A stretch of 64,000 nt of DNA from JANQIO01 sp965229625 (GCA_965229625.1 CBDDJJ010000001.1:2294001-2358000); one strand, 5' to 3'; shown: positions 1-9,227, numbered from the stretch's first letter. Program-made: numbers and translations. Notes: generated by a model from the sequence alone, not told the origin.

Positions 1-2463
1 GAGCTGCGCTCACTGTCGCTACGTTACGACACACCGAAGCGAGAGTCGCCGCTTGCACTGGAACTGGAGCAGGCCATGATCAGCAAGGACGAAGACTCCG
101 GCGCGGCCTTCGCCCTGCGCGGCCAGCTTCAGGGCGAGCTGCTGCAGTTGGACTGCCACATCAAGAAGGGCAGGCTGGCGAGTGGGCAGCCTGATTTCGA
201 AGTGGCACTGACGGGCCAACTGGGAAAAATCCACGCCGAGGGCCTGGCAAACCTGGATGACCTGCTGGCACCGCGCCGGCCTCGCGGTGAGTTCAGGCTG
301 ACCGGGCCGGACGCCCGTTACCTGACCGACCTGCTCCACATCGGCGCCTTTACCGAAGGTCCGCTTGATGTGAATCTGCAGCTGGTCGAGCAGGAGCAGC
401 GTTTAGCCGCTGATGTGAGTGGCCGCTTCGGCGAGTTCGATTTGCAGTCCACGGCCCTGCTGGATCTGCCATTGCAGCTCGCCAATGCGCAGCTCGGCCT
501 GAGCGCCAGCGGTCCAGATATTGCGCGCCTGGCGGCGTTCACCGGCCTGCCGCAGAGTTTCGATGGACCCTTTGAAGTGAAGGGAGAACTCAGTCCCGGT
601 GCTGATTCAATGGAGTTCACAGCGGCGGTGACCACCGACACGATCGCGGCGGAGCTACAGGGCGAGTTTCCACCCGGCGCAGCTCTCTCAAAAACCGAGT
701 CACAGATTGTCGTGATGGGAGAATCTCTCAAGGCGACCGGTGGCCGGCTCGGCGTGGCCGACCTGCCAGACTCCACATACCGTCTGGCTACACGGCTCAA
801 CACGGAAGGCAACCGATACCGCTTTGATGAGATGGCTATTGCACTCGGGCAACACAACATAGGCGGCGGTGTCACCCTTGTAGTCGACCGGGACTATCAG
901 CTTGAGGACCTTTCGCTAACCCTCGATGACTTACACCGAATTAATGGCGATGCCTCAATCGCTAACGATTTAGGTAGCGGCCGGTTTGAGTTGAACGCCA
1001 GCTCCCCTGACCTGTTCCAGATTGCCGGGCGGCCAGCGCAGTTACCACAGGATTTTCCCGGTCAATTGGCGTTGGATACACAAGGTGAATGGCAGGGCGG
1101 TCAGTGGCAGCTTCGGCAGTTTGATGCCAGATTCGCCGGCAGCCGATTCAGCGCTACGGGTAACTTTGATGATCCGCCCGATTTCCAACAGACCGAATTG
1201 CGCGTGAACGTCGAAATTGACAGCCTGGCAGCTTTGAACTCGCTGGCCGCGAGAGACCTGCCACCGTTGCCCGCCCGGCTCAGGTTCCAGCTACTTGGAA
1301 ACCCGGCCAACGTGCGGGTAGAGCAACTGACCGGTGAACTGGGATCCGATGAATTCAGCGGCTCAGCCCACTGGGTTGATGGAGAAGTGCCGCGGATAGT
1401 GGCCGACCTGAACGCAGACCGCCTCGATCTCAGCCCCTTTTTCCCGACCCCGGAGCAGACGGCCCGGCAAGAGCCCGCACCGGCCAGCACACCCGACGAT
1501 GAAGATGGCGTTGCCCGGGCCATTCCTGATTACCCGCTGCCACTGGACGGGATGCAGGCCCGGGACCTTAGTTTCAGCGTAAGCATTGGAGAATTCATCC
1601 TGGCACCCCGCGAGGTGAATAACCTCACACTGCGGGTCAGGTCCGGGAACGGCGCTTTATTCGTGCCTGAATTCAGCATGCAGGCACCCGCCGGCAGTTT
1701 CAGCGGTGAGCTGAGCCTGCTTCCCGACCCTGCCGGTATCCGGCTACTCTCGGAGTTTTCCGGCAAAGGCATGACGCTGGGGTTACCCGCGGAAACCCCG
1801 GAGGATGTGGCCGCACTGCCCAGATTCGATATGAGCTCGGTACTCATCAGCCGGGGCGCAACAACCCGGGAACTGGCAGCATCACTCGATGGCTACCTGG
1901 CCATCACCAGCGGTGAGGGACGTATTCGCGCTGCCGCGACCCGGTACTTTGCCAGCGACTTCCTCACAGCCATGGTAAATACCGTCAATCCATTCAGCGA
2001 GGTCGACCAATACACTGACATCCGCTGTACCGCCATAGCGCTCACCGCACATGATGGCGTGCTGGCCGGAGAACCCCTGGCCATCGTGCAGACCAACCGT
2101 TTTTCCGCGGAACTCCATGGCAGTGTCGTGCTGGAAAGCGAGGCGCTGGACATCAATATTCGCACCATTGCGGAAAAGGGACTGGGGGTCGGGCTGACCG
2201 ACCTGGTCAATCCTTTCACCCGGGTCGGAGGAACGCTGGCAAGTCCGAGGGTGGAACTCGACCCGGAACGTGCCGTGAAAGAAGGTACCTTCTATATCGC
2301 CACCCTGGGGCTCAGCCTGGCTGCCAAGCGGTACAAGGACCGCAAACTGGCCGGGCAGGATCGCTGCAAACTGATGCTGGACCAGGCCAACCCCGATTTC
2401 GAGGAACTTGCTGAAAAATATCGTCAGTCCACACAGGGCGATCAAATCGACCTGGGAAGCTAG
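1..2463 (+). CDS. AsmA family protein, 3' part (5' end outside window)
   Basis: The frame is open from base 1 to the TAG at 2461-2463, so about 820 residues of a longer protein are visible and the N-terminus, with any membrane anchor, is missing. The sequence is a long run of beta-rich repeats, with phrases such as SPDLFQIAGRPAQLP and LDLSPFFPTPEQ and a C-terminal block ending LVNPFTRVGGTLASPRVELDP. These are typical of the AsmA C-terminal domain. AsmA-like proteins are inner-membrane-anchored periplasmic proteins linked to outer-membrane assembly and lipid transport between membranes. An internal ATG at 76 is not a start because the frame continues upstream of it. The role of this particular paralogue cannot be told from sequence. 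Confidence 0.85.
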   Translation, partial: ELRSLSLRYDTPKRESPLALELEQAMISKDEDSGAAFALRGQLQGELLQLDCHIKKGRLASGQPDFEVALTGQLGKIHAEGLANLDDLLAPRRPRGEFRLTGPDARYLTDLLHIGAFTEGPLDVNLQLVEQEQRLAADVSGRFGEFDLQSTALLDLPLQLANAQLGLSASGPDIARLAAFTGLPQSFDGPFEVKGELSPGADSMEFTAAVTTDTIAAELQGEFPPGAALSKTESQIVVMGESLKATGGRLGVADLPDSTYRLATRLNTEGNRYRFDEMAIALGQHNIGGGVTLVVDRDYQLEDLSLTLDDLHRINGDASIANDLGSGRFELNASSPDLFQIAGRPAQLPQDFPGQLALDTQGEWQGGQWQLRQFDARFAGSRFSATGNFDDPPDFQQTELRVNVEIDSLAALNSLAARDLPPLPARLRFQLLGNPANVRVEQLTGELGSDEFSGSAHWVDGEVPRIVADLNADRLDLSPFFPTPEQTARQEPAPASTPDDEDGVARAIPDYPLPLDGMQARDLSFSVSIGEFILAPREVNNLTLRVRSGNGALFVPEFSMQAPAGSFSGELSLLPDPAGIRLLSEFSGKGMTLGLPAETPEDVAALPRFDMSSVLISRGATTRELAASLDGYLAITSGEGRIRAAATRYFASDFLTAMVNTVNPFSEVDQYTDIRCTAIALTAHDGVLAGEPLAIVQTNRFSAELHGSVVLESEALDINIRTIAEKGLGVGLTDLVNPFTRVGGTLASPRVELDPERAVKEGTFYIATLGLSLAAKRYKDRKLAGQDRCKLMLDQANPDFEELAEKYRQSTQGDQIDLGS

Positions 2464-2580
2464 TGCGCTTTAGCTGTCAGTATTGAGATAGCGGCTCCGA
2501 ACTCAGCTGGATAGCGCGCTGGTCTCCGGGCGCCCCTTATCACGCCCCTCGGGCGGGCCAGAACTCGCAGATGACTCGAA

Positions 2581-3552
2581 TCAGGGACTGTGCGGATTAG
2601 TGCAGCGGCGTCCGGAGCTATCCTGTTGCAGCGCCTCCAGGGTCTCCGCAACGGCGGCTTCCAGCGGATGGCCGGCTGCCAGTTGCCAGGCGCGGCAGGC
2701 CAGCTCGAAGGCAGCTTGCGGCTTGTGTTGCCGCGCATAGACCTCGGCGAGGTTGTTGAGCGCGGCGATGTTCTCTCCATCGCCGGCAAGCACTTGCCGG
2801 TAATGGCGCTCAGCAAGCTCCAGTTGCTCCCGGCCGAAGGCGATGTTTCCCAGGCCGAGATTGGCACTGGTGGAGCCGGGCCAGCGCGTGAGCATACGCT
2901 GGTAGACCGTTTCCAGCGAAGCACTCCAGACCGCTTCCAGATAGGCCAGTTGTTCTTCGTACGGTTCGGGGTGTACCCAGTCAGGCAGTTCCCCGGGAGC
3001 CAGCACCACAATCGCCCAGAACTCGCCCAGCCGCCAGCGCCGTTCGAAGCGCCGCGTGCTCATGACCAATCTCTCGTGCGGGCCGCTGCGCAACAGGAAT
3101 TCATCCCGCTCCCGGTCGTAGCCGATGACCACGGCATAGTGCCAGGTAGGCGCGAACCCCAGCCCGACGTTTTGCAGGATCAACACCGGGTAGCCATCCG
3201 TCAGTGCAGCTACCAGCGCAGGCATGGACGGTTCCAACTGATAAGGCAGGCGCCCGCGGGCCCGGGCGGCAGCGCTCAGCTCGGGCGCAAAACTGCCCCG
3301 GCGCCCGGGCACATAAACATCGTCCACCAAGCTGTCAGGCTCCGTGGCGATGCCAGACGCTGACAGCAACATGGCCAGGCTCTGCGGACCGCACTGGTAG
3401 GGGTCCTCCGGGTAATAGGGAACCTCATCGAGCTCGACCCGTGCGGGCGCGCCAGCGTATGTCTCGCTATCGAGTGAGGGAACAGCGCTGCAGGCCGCTA
3501 GACCTGCAGCGATTAGCAGGAGCGCAAGCCTACAGACTGGTAAAGATATCAG
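2581..3552 (-). CDS. PA2778-family cysteine peptidase lipoprotein with TPR tail
   Basis: A predicted secreted C39-like cysteine peptidase. An ATG at 3372 opens a 263-residue frame, but the frame continues upstream and encodes a lipoprotein signal (RLALLLIAAGLAAC, lipobox Cys at 3490-3492) and the catalytic-type block QCGPQSLAMLL. Starting at 3372 would remove both. The His motif is TWHYAVVIGYD. The C-terminal 100 residues form TPR-like helices (ALNNLAEVYARQHKPQAA). No ATG, GTG or TTG exists upstream in frame after the TAG at 3574-3576. The best initiation sites are CTG (3550-3552) or ATA (3547-3549), just after a GGGAG ribosome site. It overlaps the end of the PA2779-type gene by about 20 bases, the usual pairing for these families. 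Confidence 0.8.
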   Translation of the reverse strand: MISLPVCRLALLLIAAGLAACSAVPSLDSETYAGAPARVELDEVPYYPEDPYQCGPQSLAMLLSASGIATEPDSLVDDVYVPGRRGSFAPELSAAARARGRLPYQLEPSMPALVAALTDGYPVLILQNVGLGFAPTWHYAVVIGYDRERDEFLLRSGPHERLVMSTRRFERRWRLGEFWAIVVLAPGELPDWVHPEPYEEQLAYLEAVWSASLETVYQRMLTRWPGSTSANLGLGNIAFGREQLELAERHYRQVLAGDGENIAALNNLAEVYARQHKPQAAFELACRAWQLAAGHPLEAAVAETLEALQQDSSGRRCTNPHSP

Positions 3553-3919
3553 TGACTCCCAGCAGCTCGAGCACTATAAGAACGACCAGCAGGATGCCCA
3601 GCACCTCCAGCACACCGCCTGCCGCCGGCAGGCTGTCGATGTCGCCAGACAGTTGCGCCAGCTCCGCGGGGCTCAACTGGGCGGCACGCTCGGCGGCCGA
3701 GTCCGGGTCGACGCCCAGGGATTCGAGGTTCTGGCGCACATCATCGCGGGCGAGGAAAGCCTGCACGTTATCCAGGTGACGAACCTGCGCCTCGGCGCTG
3801 ATCGCCTGCCCGGGAGTGATAATGCCGGCCTGGGCACTCAAGGCTCCCAAGGAAAATATGGCAGCCACGAGCGGTAATACCAGCCGGCGAATACAGTTGC
3901 TGCGCAGTCTGATCAGCAT
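3530..3919 (-). CDS. PA2779 family protein
   Basis: A 129-residue small membrane/periplasmic protein. It starts with a signal peptide (RRLVLPLVAAIFSLGALSAQA). A middle region follows with LDNVQAFLARDDVRQNLESLG and SPAELAQLSGDIDSLPAAGG. The C-terminus is one hydrophobic helix (VLEVLGILLVVLIVLELLG). This architecture is characteristic of the PA2779 family, which is regularly found immediately upstream of a PA2778-type cysteine peptidase, as here. The ATG at 3919 has an AGGGAA ribosome site about 8 bases upstream. The gene overlaps its downstream partner, suggesting translational coupling. The biochemical function of the family is unknown. Confidence 0.85.
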   Translation of the reverse strand: MLIRLRSNCIRRLVLPLVAAIFSLGALSAQAGIITPGQAISAEAQVRHLDNVQAFLARDDVRQNLESLGVDPDSAAERAAQLSPAELAQLSGDIDSLPAAGGVLEVLGILLVVLIVLELLGVTDIFTSL

Positions 3920-4182
3920 GAGATCATTCCCTGTTGATGGATGTCCAACGGATACTAGCCAGCCGTACAGCCGGTGGCCAGCGAATCCGTCAAATTAGCG
4001 GAACCTGGATCACAGTTGCGAAGCACCCCAGCGTTCCACCCGACGAGGCCTGTTCTCCTATGCCCAGGCGTTTCGTGCCGGGCAGGGCTGCGTCTGTGAA
4101 ACGTCAAACGTGAGCGGTACACTGTCGGGAGCCAGTCAATCTCCCCTTAGGCCTGCCTGCCGTCCACCGCGAGACCCACGCA

Positions 4183-5388
4183 ATGTTTCTTTTCGCAGCA
4201 CGTCGAGCGACCCTGGCGCTTACCCTCTTGCTGTCGGCCTGTTCAGATGACCACGCGATTCGTGACTCTGGACTACGCATTGAACTGGAAGAACTCGCCC
4301 GCATCGATACGCCCGTATGGTTTGCAGACCTTGTTGAACTGAACGGAAACGCACCACCCGAGCTGATGCTGGCAGGCCATCGCCGGAGAACCGGCACTAC
4401 CGTACTCAAGCTGTCCGGCGAAGGCTCCCACACAGAGATTCCATTACTGAAGCCCAGCGTGGACCGCCACGCCTGTACGGCTATCGATCTGGATAACGAC
4501 GGATTGCAAGACCTCTACTGTACGACCGGCGTGAGGCAGGGCAAGGGGCTGCTGGCAAACGAATTCTGGCGCAACCTTGGGGATCTGGCGTTTCAGCTCG
4601 AAAGCGGCGCGCATCTGGCGCCAGAGGAGTCTGCGCGGGGGAGACTTACGGAAAGTGCCGATTTCGATGCAGACGGGGCTGCCGATCTAGTTACCACAGC
4701 CTGGCCCGGCCGTGTCGACGACGCCGCCCGCTCTGAAGGCAAGATCTGGCGAAATACCAGTGGGGAGTTAGTGCTCCAACAACAGTTCGCCGATCCTGGA
4801 TTCGGTGCCCGCTGTTTGGCAATCGCCGACATTGATGGCAACTCTTTGCCCGACATTCTGGGTTGCGGCACTCAGGCAGGGGTGTACGTACTCTTAAACG
4901 AGGGCAACTTCGAGTTCCAGAAAATACCGCTCGCACCTGGCTATGCAAAAAAGTGGGTCTGGAGTCTCGCCACATCCGAACACATGCTGGCTGTTGTTTC
5001 CGGCACTCGTAAAGCCCTGGCCATCGACATACTGTCCCGGCGGGAGTCTCCCGAGATCGAACAATCAATACCGTGCCGAGTGGACCAACAGGAACCTGTG
5101 GAAGACCTCCGCTGTGAGCGCATGGCATTCGGCGACGTAAACGGTGACGGCGCTGAAGACCTGTGGATCACGCGCTATCGCGGCAAGAACAAGAACGAGG
5201 TCGTCGCAGACGTCCCCGATCTGGTGCTTCTGGGTCCCAGCTTCAACCGCTATGCGCTCTCCGAAACCGCCTCCCTCGGCGCAAGCGCTCACGTCGCATA
5301 TTCAAGAGACACCGGCTTTTATGTCATCACCGCGGGGCTGATGCACCCCGGCGCGGTTTATCGCGCCAGGCTGAACTCGGGGCGCTGA
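4183..5388 (+). CDS. FG-GAP/VCBS-repeat lipoprotein
   Basis: A 401-residue secreted protein. The signal peptide ends in the lipobox LLSAC (Cys20), so it is probably a lipoprotein. Four calcium-loop style repeats are visible: DLDNDGLQD near residue 102, DFDADGAAD near 160, DIDGNSLPD near 210 and DVNGDGAED near 320. These are the DxDxDGxxD signatures of FG-GAP/VCBS beta-propeller blades. Such proteins usually bind ligands or partners at the cell surface, and no enzyme motif is seen. It is divergent from the PA2779-type gene and convergent with the SDR gene that ends at 5456. Its function is unknown beyond the propeller fold. Confidence 0.75.
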   Translation: MFLFAARRATLALTLLLSACSDDHAIRDSGLRIELEELARIDTPVWFADLVELNGNAPPELMLAGHRRRTGTTVLKLSGEGSHTEIPLLKPSVDRHACTAIDLDNDGLQDLYCTTGVRQGKGLLANEFWRNLGDLAFQLESGAHLAPEESARGRLTESADFDADGAADLVTTAWPGRVDDAARSEGKIWRNTSGELVLQQQFADPGFGARCLAIADIDGNSLPDILGCGTQAGVYVLLNEGNFEFQKIPLAPGYAKKWVWSLATSEHMLAVVSGTRKALAIDILSRRESPEIEQSIPCRVDQQEPVEDLRCERMAFGDVNGDGAEDLWITRYRGKNKNEVVADVPDLVLLGPSFNRYALSETASLGASAHVAYSRDTGFYVITAGLMHPGAVYRARLNSGR

Positions 5389-5455
5389 GCAGGGGTTCGG
5401 GGGAAAGATAGTCCAATTCCAATGCAATCCAGCCACACCTGAAAGGCAGGCGAGG

Positions 5456-6550
5456 TCATGCGCCCTCGCGCAGATTTTCCAACCAGTAGTCCCACAGCAC
5501 CTCGGCATAGGCGTCCACCGGCGGGCAGACGATATCTGCTTTGGCCAGCAGTTTGCGGGTATTGCGGGAATCGAAGCGGGTCGGGTAGTTGACGTAGCCG
5601 ATCACCTGCGGCGGGATGCCCAGCCAGGACACCAGCTTGCCACCGGCGTACTTCAGCGGCGGGATGCGACCAATGACGTCACCGGCAAGTTTTGTGGCGT
5701 TATCGAGGGTCTCACTCTCCAGTGCTGTGAGATGTGGGCCGTTCGAAACTTCCATTAACACCTTGAGCAGGTCGCCCACCCGGATGCCCTCAGGGTCGGT
5801 GATGAAGAAGCACTCGTTGTCGTGCTTCGGCAGGTGTGCCAGGTGGTCGATGGCATCCACCACGTAGTCCACGGGCACCACGTTGAGTAGCCCGGCCTTG
5901 TTGAGCACCAGCGGCAGGCCACTGGGAGTAACGGCGCTCAGGTTTTTCAGCAGCTCAAAGAAGTAGTAGGGGCCGTCGACCTTGTCCATCTCGCCGGTTT
6001 CGGAGTGGCCCACCACCATGCCCGGGCGATAAATGCGCCAGGGCATTTTGGTTTCCGCACGCACCAGGCCTTCGGATTCATGCTTGGTGAGAAAATACGG
6101 GTGTTCCATGGGGCCCGCTTCCTCGAACATGTCCTCGGTGAAGGTGCCCTCGTAGAGCCCGGCCGCGGCAATCGACGACACCTGGTGAAAGCAGCCGCAG
6201 CGCAGGGCCTTGGCGAGAGCGATGGACTGGGCGGTGCCGTTTACATTGGCCACGCGCTGACTCTCGGCGTCCGCCTCCAGGTCGTAGATCGCCGCCAGGT
6301 GGAAGAAGTGATCGATTTTGCCGGCGTGGTCCTTGATCCAGGCGGGTTTTACGCCGAGCTTCGATTTGCTGAGGTCGCCGGCCACGGCGACGATCTGGTC
6401 TTCGTCGGCGCCCCAGAGTTCACGCAGGCCGTCGACCTTGTGCAGGGAGCTCTGCCGCACCATCATGTGCACGGTGCCGCCCCGGTCCAGCAGTTTGGGT
6501 ATCAGGAATCGACCGATAAAACCGGTGCCACCGGTGATGAAGTACCGCAC
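5456..6550 (-). CDS. extended SDR / NAD-dependent epimerase-reductase (NAD_binding_4-like)
   Basis: A 364-residue NAD(P)-dependent reductase. The Rossmann motif TGGTGFIG lies at residues 6-13, followed by the DxxD-type GDLSKSKLG region. SSIAAAG and the catalytic YFLTK (YxxxK) follow. The overall pattern (LVRAETKMPWRIYRPGMVVG) resembles extended SDRs of the thioester-reductase/male-sterility group that act on acyl thioesters or aldehydes. It lies 35 bases downstream of the acyl-ACP-reductase-like gene on the same strand, so the two probably form one transcript and may act on the same long-chain acyl or aldehyde intermediate. The pathway assignment is inference. Confidence 0.8.
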   Translation of the reverse strand: MRYFITGGTGFIGRFLIPKLLDRGGTVHMMVRQSSLHKVDGLRELWGADEDQIVAVAGDLSKSKLGVKPAWIKDHAGKIDHFFHLAAIYDLEADAESQRVANVNGTAQSIALAKALRCGCFHQVSSIAAAGLYEGTFTEDMFEEAGPMEHPYFLTKHESEGLVRAETKMPWRIYRPGMVVGHSETGEMDKVDGPYYFFELLKNLSAVTPSGLPLVLNKAGLLNVVPVDYVVDAIDHLAHLPKHDNECFFITDPEGIRVGDLLKVLMEVSNGPHLTALESETLDNATKLAGDVIGRIPPLKYAGGKLVSWLGIPPQVIGYVNYPTRFDSRNTRKLLAKADIVCPPVDAYAEVLWDYWLENLREGA

Positions 6551-6585
6551 CTAAACCTCCTCGAAATAGTGGCGGGCGCCCTGGC

Positions 6586-8895
6586 TCAGGCGCGGCTGGC
6601 CGCAGCGCGTTTGGGCGCGGCCTTCCTGGCTGTGGGTTTCTTGCTGGCTGCTTTTTTCGCCGGCGCCTTCTTGCTTACCGACTTCTTGCTTACCGACTTC
6701 TTGCCCGCCGGCTTCTTGCCCGCCGGCTTCTTGCCCGCCGGCTTTTTGCTCGCGGACTTCTTGCTGGAAGCGCTTCTGGTTGCCGCTTTCCGGGCCGGCG
6801 CCTTCCTGCGTGCCTGCCGTTTCTTGCGGGCGGGCTTCCAGGTCTTGCGTGCCTCGAGGGCCAGTTCCCGTACCTGGTCAATGTCCTCGTCGCTGTACAC
6901 ACCGTTGACGCCGGAAATGGCCGCCAGCTTCATGCCGTGCTTGAGGCCCATCTTGTAGATCTCGTGGACTTTCTCCCACTCGAGGTTGCGGCCCAGGGTG
7001 AAGTTCTCGAAGCGGCCTTCCAGCGTCAGCACGATGGTTTCCGCCAGGCAGGCGTACACCACGTTACGGTCCTCGAAGCCGATGGACTTCATGTGCACCT
7101 CACCCGGCAGGGACACCTCGCCGGACTCGATCACCAGCACGTCCGGGCGCTTGGCCACTTCTTCCGCCGGCAGGTCCAGGGGGCGGGCCACGTCGGTAAT
7201 CACGCAGCCGGGCTTGACCTGGGTGATGTCGAGAATCTTCTTGCCGGCGCCCGAGGTGGCGGTGACGATCATATCCATGTCGCCGATGTCCTCGTCGCTG
7301 TCGGCATAGGAGGACAACACCAGCTTGACCCCCGGCGACTCCCGCAGGATGGACTTCTTCAGCACCAGCAGCTTGGCGGCCTCGGGCGACACCAGGTGTA
7401 ATTCATCGGCGGTCCTGGCCAGCAGCCGGGCACAGGCGGAACCGATGGCGCCGGTGGCACCCACCACCATGGCCTTGCCCTTGACGCGCTTGCCCCGCTC
7501 CAGCTTCAAGGTGCCGAGACGCTCTACCGCATCGTGCGCCGCCCACAGGGCGCCGGAGGCGCTGTAGCTGTTGCCGGTGGTGATGGGCAGCGGTGCGCGC
7601 TTGGCGACCGTGATGCCGGCGTCCCCCACTACCTTGGTGAAGGCTCCCAGGCCCATGATTTGCGCCCCCAGCTTCTTGGCGATGTTGGCGGCGTCCAGCA
7701 GTTTCCGGTAGGTAAACTCCGGGGGGTGGGACATGATCTCTTTCGGCGTGCCGCCGACCACGATCAGCCAGCCCTCCGCCTCAACCCCATCCGGGGAGCG
7801 GATGCCTTCCATCTTGGTGAACACAAACGGCGGCGTGTAGGCCACGGCCTTTTCCACCAGGTCCATCACCGGCGCCGGCGCCACCTTCGACACCAGTTCC
7901 AGCGGCTTGAGATTGTTGAGGTACTGCTGCGACAGGGGATGGATGACAAAGGCAAAGCGGTTAATCTGCTTGAGGCCGTCGATGGGGTAGAGAATGCGCG
8001 GCTTGAGGTCCAGGTCGGTGAATATCTCCAGGTAGTCGTCGTGGGTGATATCTTCCGCGGGCTTGTCGAGGGCGGCCATCACCATGGCCTCCACCACGTT
8101 GACGCCGACAATTTCGTCGAAGGGCTGCACGCTGCAGTCCAGTACCAGCCGCACACCCTTGTCCGCCAATTCCTGGAGACGCTCGTTATCGATTGTCGAA
8201 GTAATGACAGTTTTGCCCTCCAGTTCATCCGCGCTGTAGTGGCGTAGCTGGTCGTAGAGTGCCACCACCACGTGGGCGTCCCGGACGGCGCGACGCAGCA
8301 TCAGGTGATTGAAGAACTTGAAGGCGGCCACCGACGGCACCAGGTCCTTGCCGCTCTCCAGGCGCAACACCGGGTGACTGCCCGAGGCATAAAGCTCCAG
8401 CGCGCTGAGGCTGTGCAGCATGTTGGGCAGGCCAAACTGCACGATGGGATCGGCGAATGACAGGTTGTCGGTGTACTCGGCCATGATCGAGGCCAGCCGG
8501 TAATTGAGCGTGCCCGACAGGAACAGGACCTTGGCATTGGTGAAAATGTTGCCGATCTCGGCCTGGGTCGAGCGCAGGGTCCACTCCTGGACAATCTCCC
8601 GCAGCTTCGAACCGGTAGTGACCGGCGTATCCTCCGCCAGCTTCTCCAGCTTGCGGGTCTCGCGGCGGGTGAACTGGTCGGTGCCCACGGTGTAGTGCTC
8701 ACGCACCATGCCCAGGCCGAGGCTGTCCGCCCGGTCGCGCCAGTCGCGGACCAGCTTCGCCGCCTGCCGCGACTTTCCATCGGTACCCAGGCGCGTCACG
8801 CTGAATTGCTCACCGAGGAACCGGGTTTTGAAACTGTAGTCCAGACTCGCCGGACCCAGGCTGACACTGACGACCTTCTTCATAGCCAGAGACAC
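6586..8895 (-). CDS. acyl-ACP reductase-like dehydrogenase with lysine-rich H1-like tail
   Basis: A 769-residue protein. The central and C-terminal core (about residues 390-665) resembles cyanobacterial long-chain acyl-ACP reductase as I remember it: LGAFTKVVG, TTGNSYSA, a Rossmann loop GATGAIG near residue 478, a Cys in GCVITD (residue 564) where the acyl-accepting Cys would sit, and LEGRFENFTLGRN with KHGMKLAAISG near the end. About 390 N-terminal residues have no clear match. The last 85 or so residues are almost entirely Lys, Ala, Ser, Pro and Arg in KKxAxKK repeats, like histone H1-like tails. The start is GTG at 8895, with an ATG alternative four codons later; neither has a strong ribosome site. 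The aldehyde-forming role is inference. Confidence 0.7.
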   Translation of the reverse strand: MSLAMKKVVSVSLGPASLDYSFKTRFLGEQFSVTRLGTDGKSRQAAKLVRDWRDRADSLGLGMVREHYTVGTDQFTRRETRKLEKLAEDTPVTTGSKLREIVQEWTLRSTQAEIGNIFTNAKVLFLSGTLNYRLASIMAEYTDNLSFADPIVQFGLPNMLHSLSALELYASGSHPVLRLESGKDLVPSVAAFKFFNHLMLRRAVRDAHVVVALYDQLRHYSADELEGKTVITSTIDNERLQELADKGVRLVLDCSVQPFDEIVGVNVVEAMVMAALDKPAEDITHDDYLEIFTDLDLKPRILYPIDGLKQINRFAFVIHPLSQQYLNNLKPLELVSKVAPAPVMDLVEKAVAYTPPFVFTKMEGIRSPDGVEAEGWLIVVGGTPKEIMSHPPEFTYRKLLDAANIAKKLGAQIMGLGAFTKVVGDAGITVAKRAPLPITTGNSYSASGALWAAHDAVERLGTLKLERGKRVKGKAMVVGATGAIGSACARLLARTADELHLVSPEAAKLLVLKKSILRESPGVKLVLSSYADSDEDIGDMDMIVTATSGAGKKILDITQVKPGCVITDVARPLDLPAEEVAKRPDVLVIESGEVSLPGEVHMKSIGFEDRNVVYACLAETIVLTLEGRFENFTLGRNLEWEKVHEIYKMGLKHGMKLAAISGVNGVYSDEDIDQVRELALEARKTWKPARKKRQARRKAPARKAATRSASSKKSASKKPAGKKPAGKKPAGKKSVSKKSVSKKAPAKKAASKKPTARKAAPKRAAASRA

Positions 8896-8954
8896 TGCTT
8901 GTTTGACCTACACAGCATAGTCGCCCGCCGCGACTCTTTAGTTGATAGAGCGCA

Positions 8955-8985
8955 ATAAAGCCGGCGGGAGGCCCCCGCCCTCCGG
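8955..8985 (-). terminator. rho-independent terminator after fds operon
   Basis: Read on the minus strand, an 11-pair stem with two mismatches and a GGG loop (8985-8961) is followed by CTTTATT. It lies 24 bases past the fdsD stop and before the next minus-strand gene, so it fits as the end of the formate dehydrogenase transcript. Confidence 0.6.
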
Positions 8986-9008
8986 TGATCACAAGCTTCA
9001 GGCCGCGA

Positions 9009-9227
9009 CTAATCCGCCGCCAGAAATTCCGCCACCTCGCGTACCAACGGCGGCACCTCCTCAGGAGGAGCCTGCATGTACTCCACCAGGCTTTGCCGCA
9101 TCGCAGGGGTCCAGAACTTGCGGATATGGGCAGCGGTCTTGTCGACCTGCGCGTCGCCTTCGGCGGCCATGTTCAGCGCAATCTGCTGAGCCATTTTGAC
9201 GAGGTGTTCTACCTGGGTACCGGTCAT
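9009..9227 (-). CDS. fdsD: formate dehydrogenase delta subunit FdsD
   Basis: A 72-residue protein (MTGTQVEHLVKMAQQIALNM..., then IRKFWTPAMRQSLVEY) matching the small delta subunit of cytosolic NAD-dependent formate dehydrogenases. FdsD is thought to help assemble or stabilise the FdsABG complex. The ATG at 9225-9227 overlaps the fdhD stop (ATGA), so translation is coupled. A longer open frame extends upstream to 9698, but that part is out-of-frame shadow of fdhD with arginine-rich, non-natural composition, and the ATG at 9227 is the real start. It is the last gene of the operon, followed by a hairpin terminator. Confidence 0.88.
   Translation of the reverse strand: MTGTQVEHLVKMAQQIALNMAAEGDAQVDKTAAHIRKFWTPAMRQSLVEYMQAPPEEVPPLVREVAEFLAAD

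Noticed and set aside
2464..2580. Terminator between the AsmA-like gene and the peptidase gene
   Set aside because: Only a short GCCC-CTC-GGGC stem without a T-run is visible; support is too weak.
6690..6830. Tandem DNA repeat as a mobile or CRISPR-like element
   Set aside because: The repeats encode the KKPAGKK tail in frame and are explained by the protein; there are no spacers.
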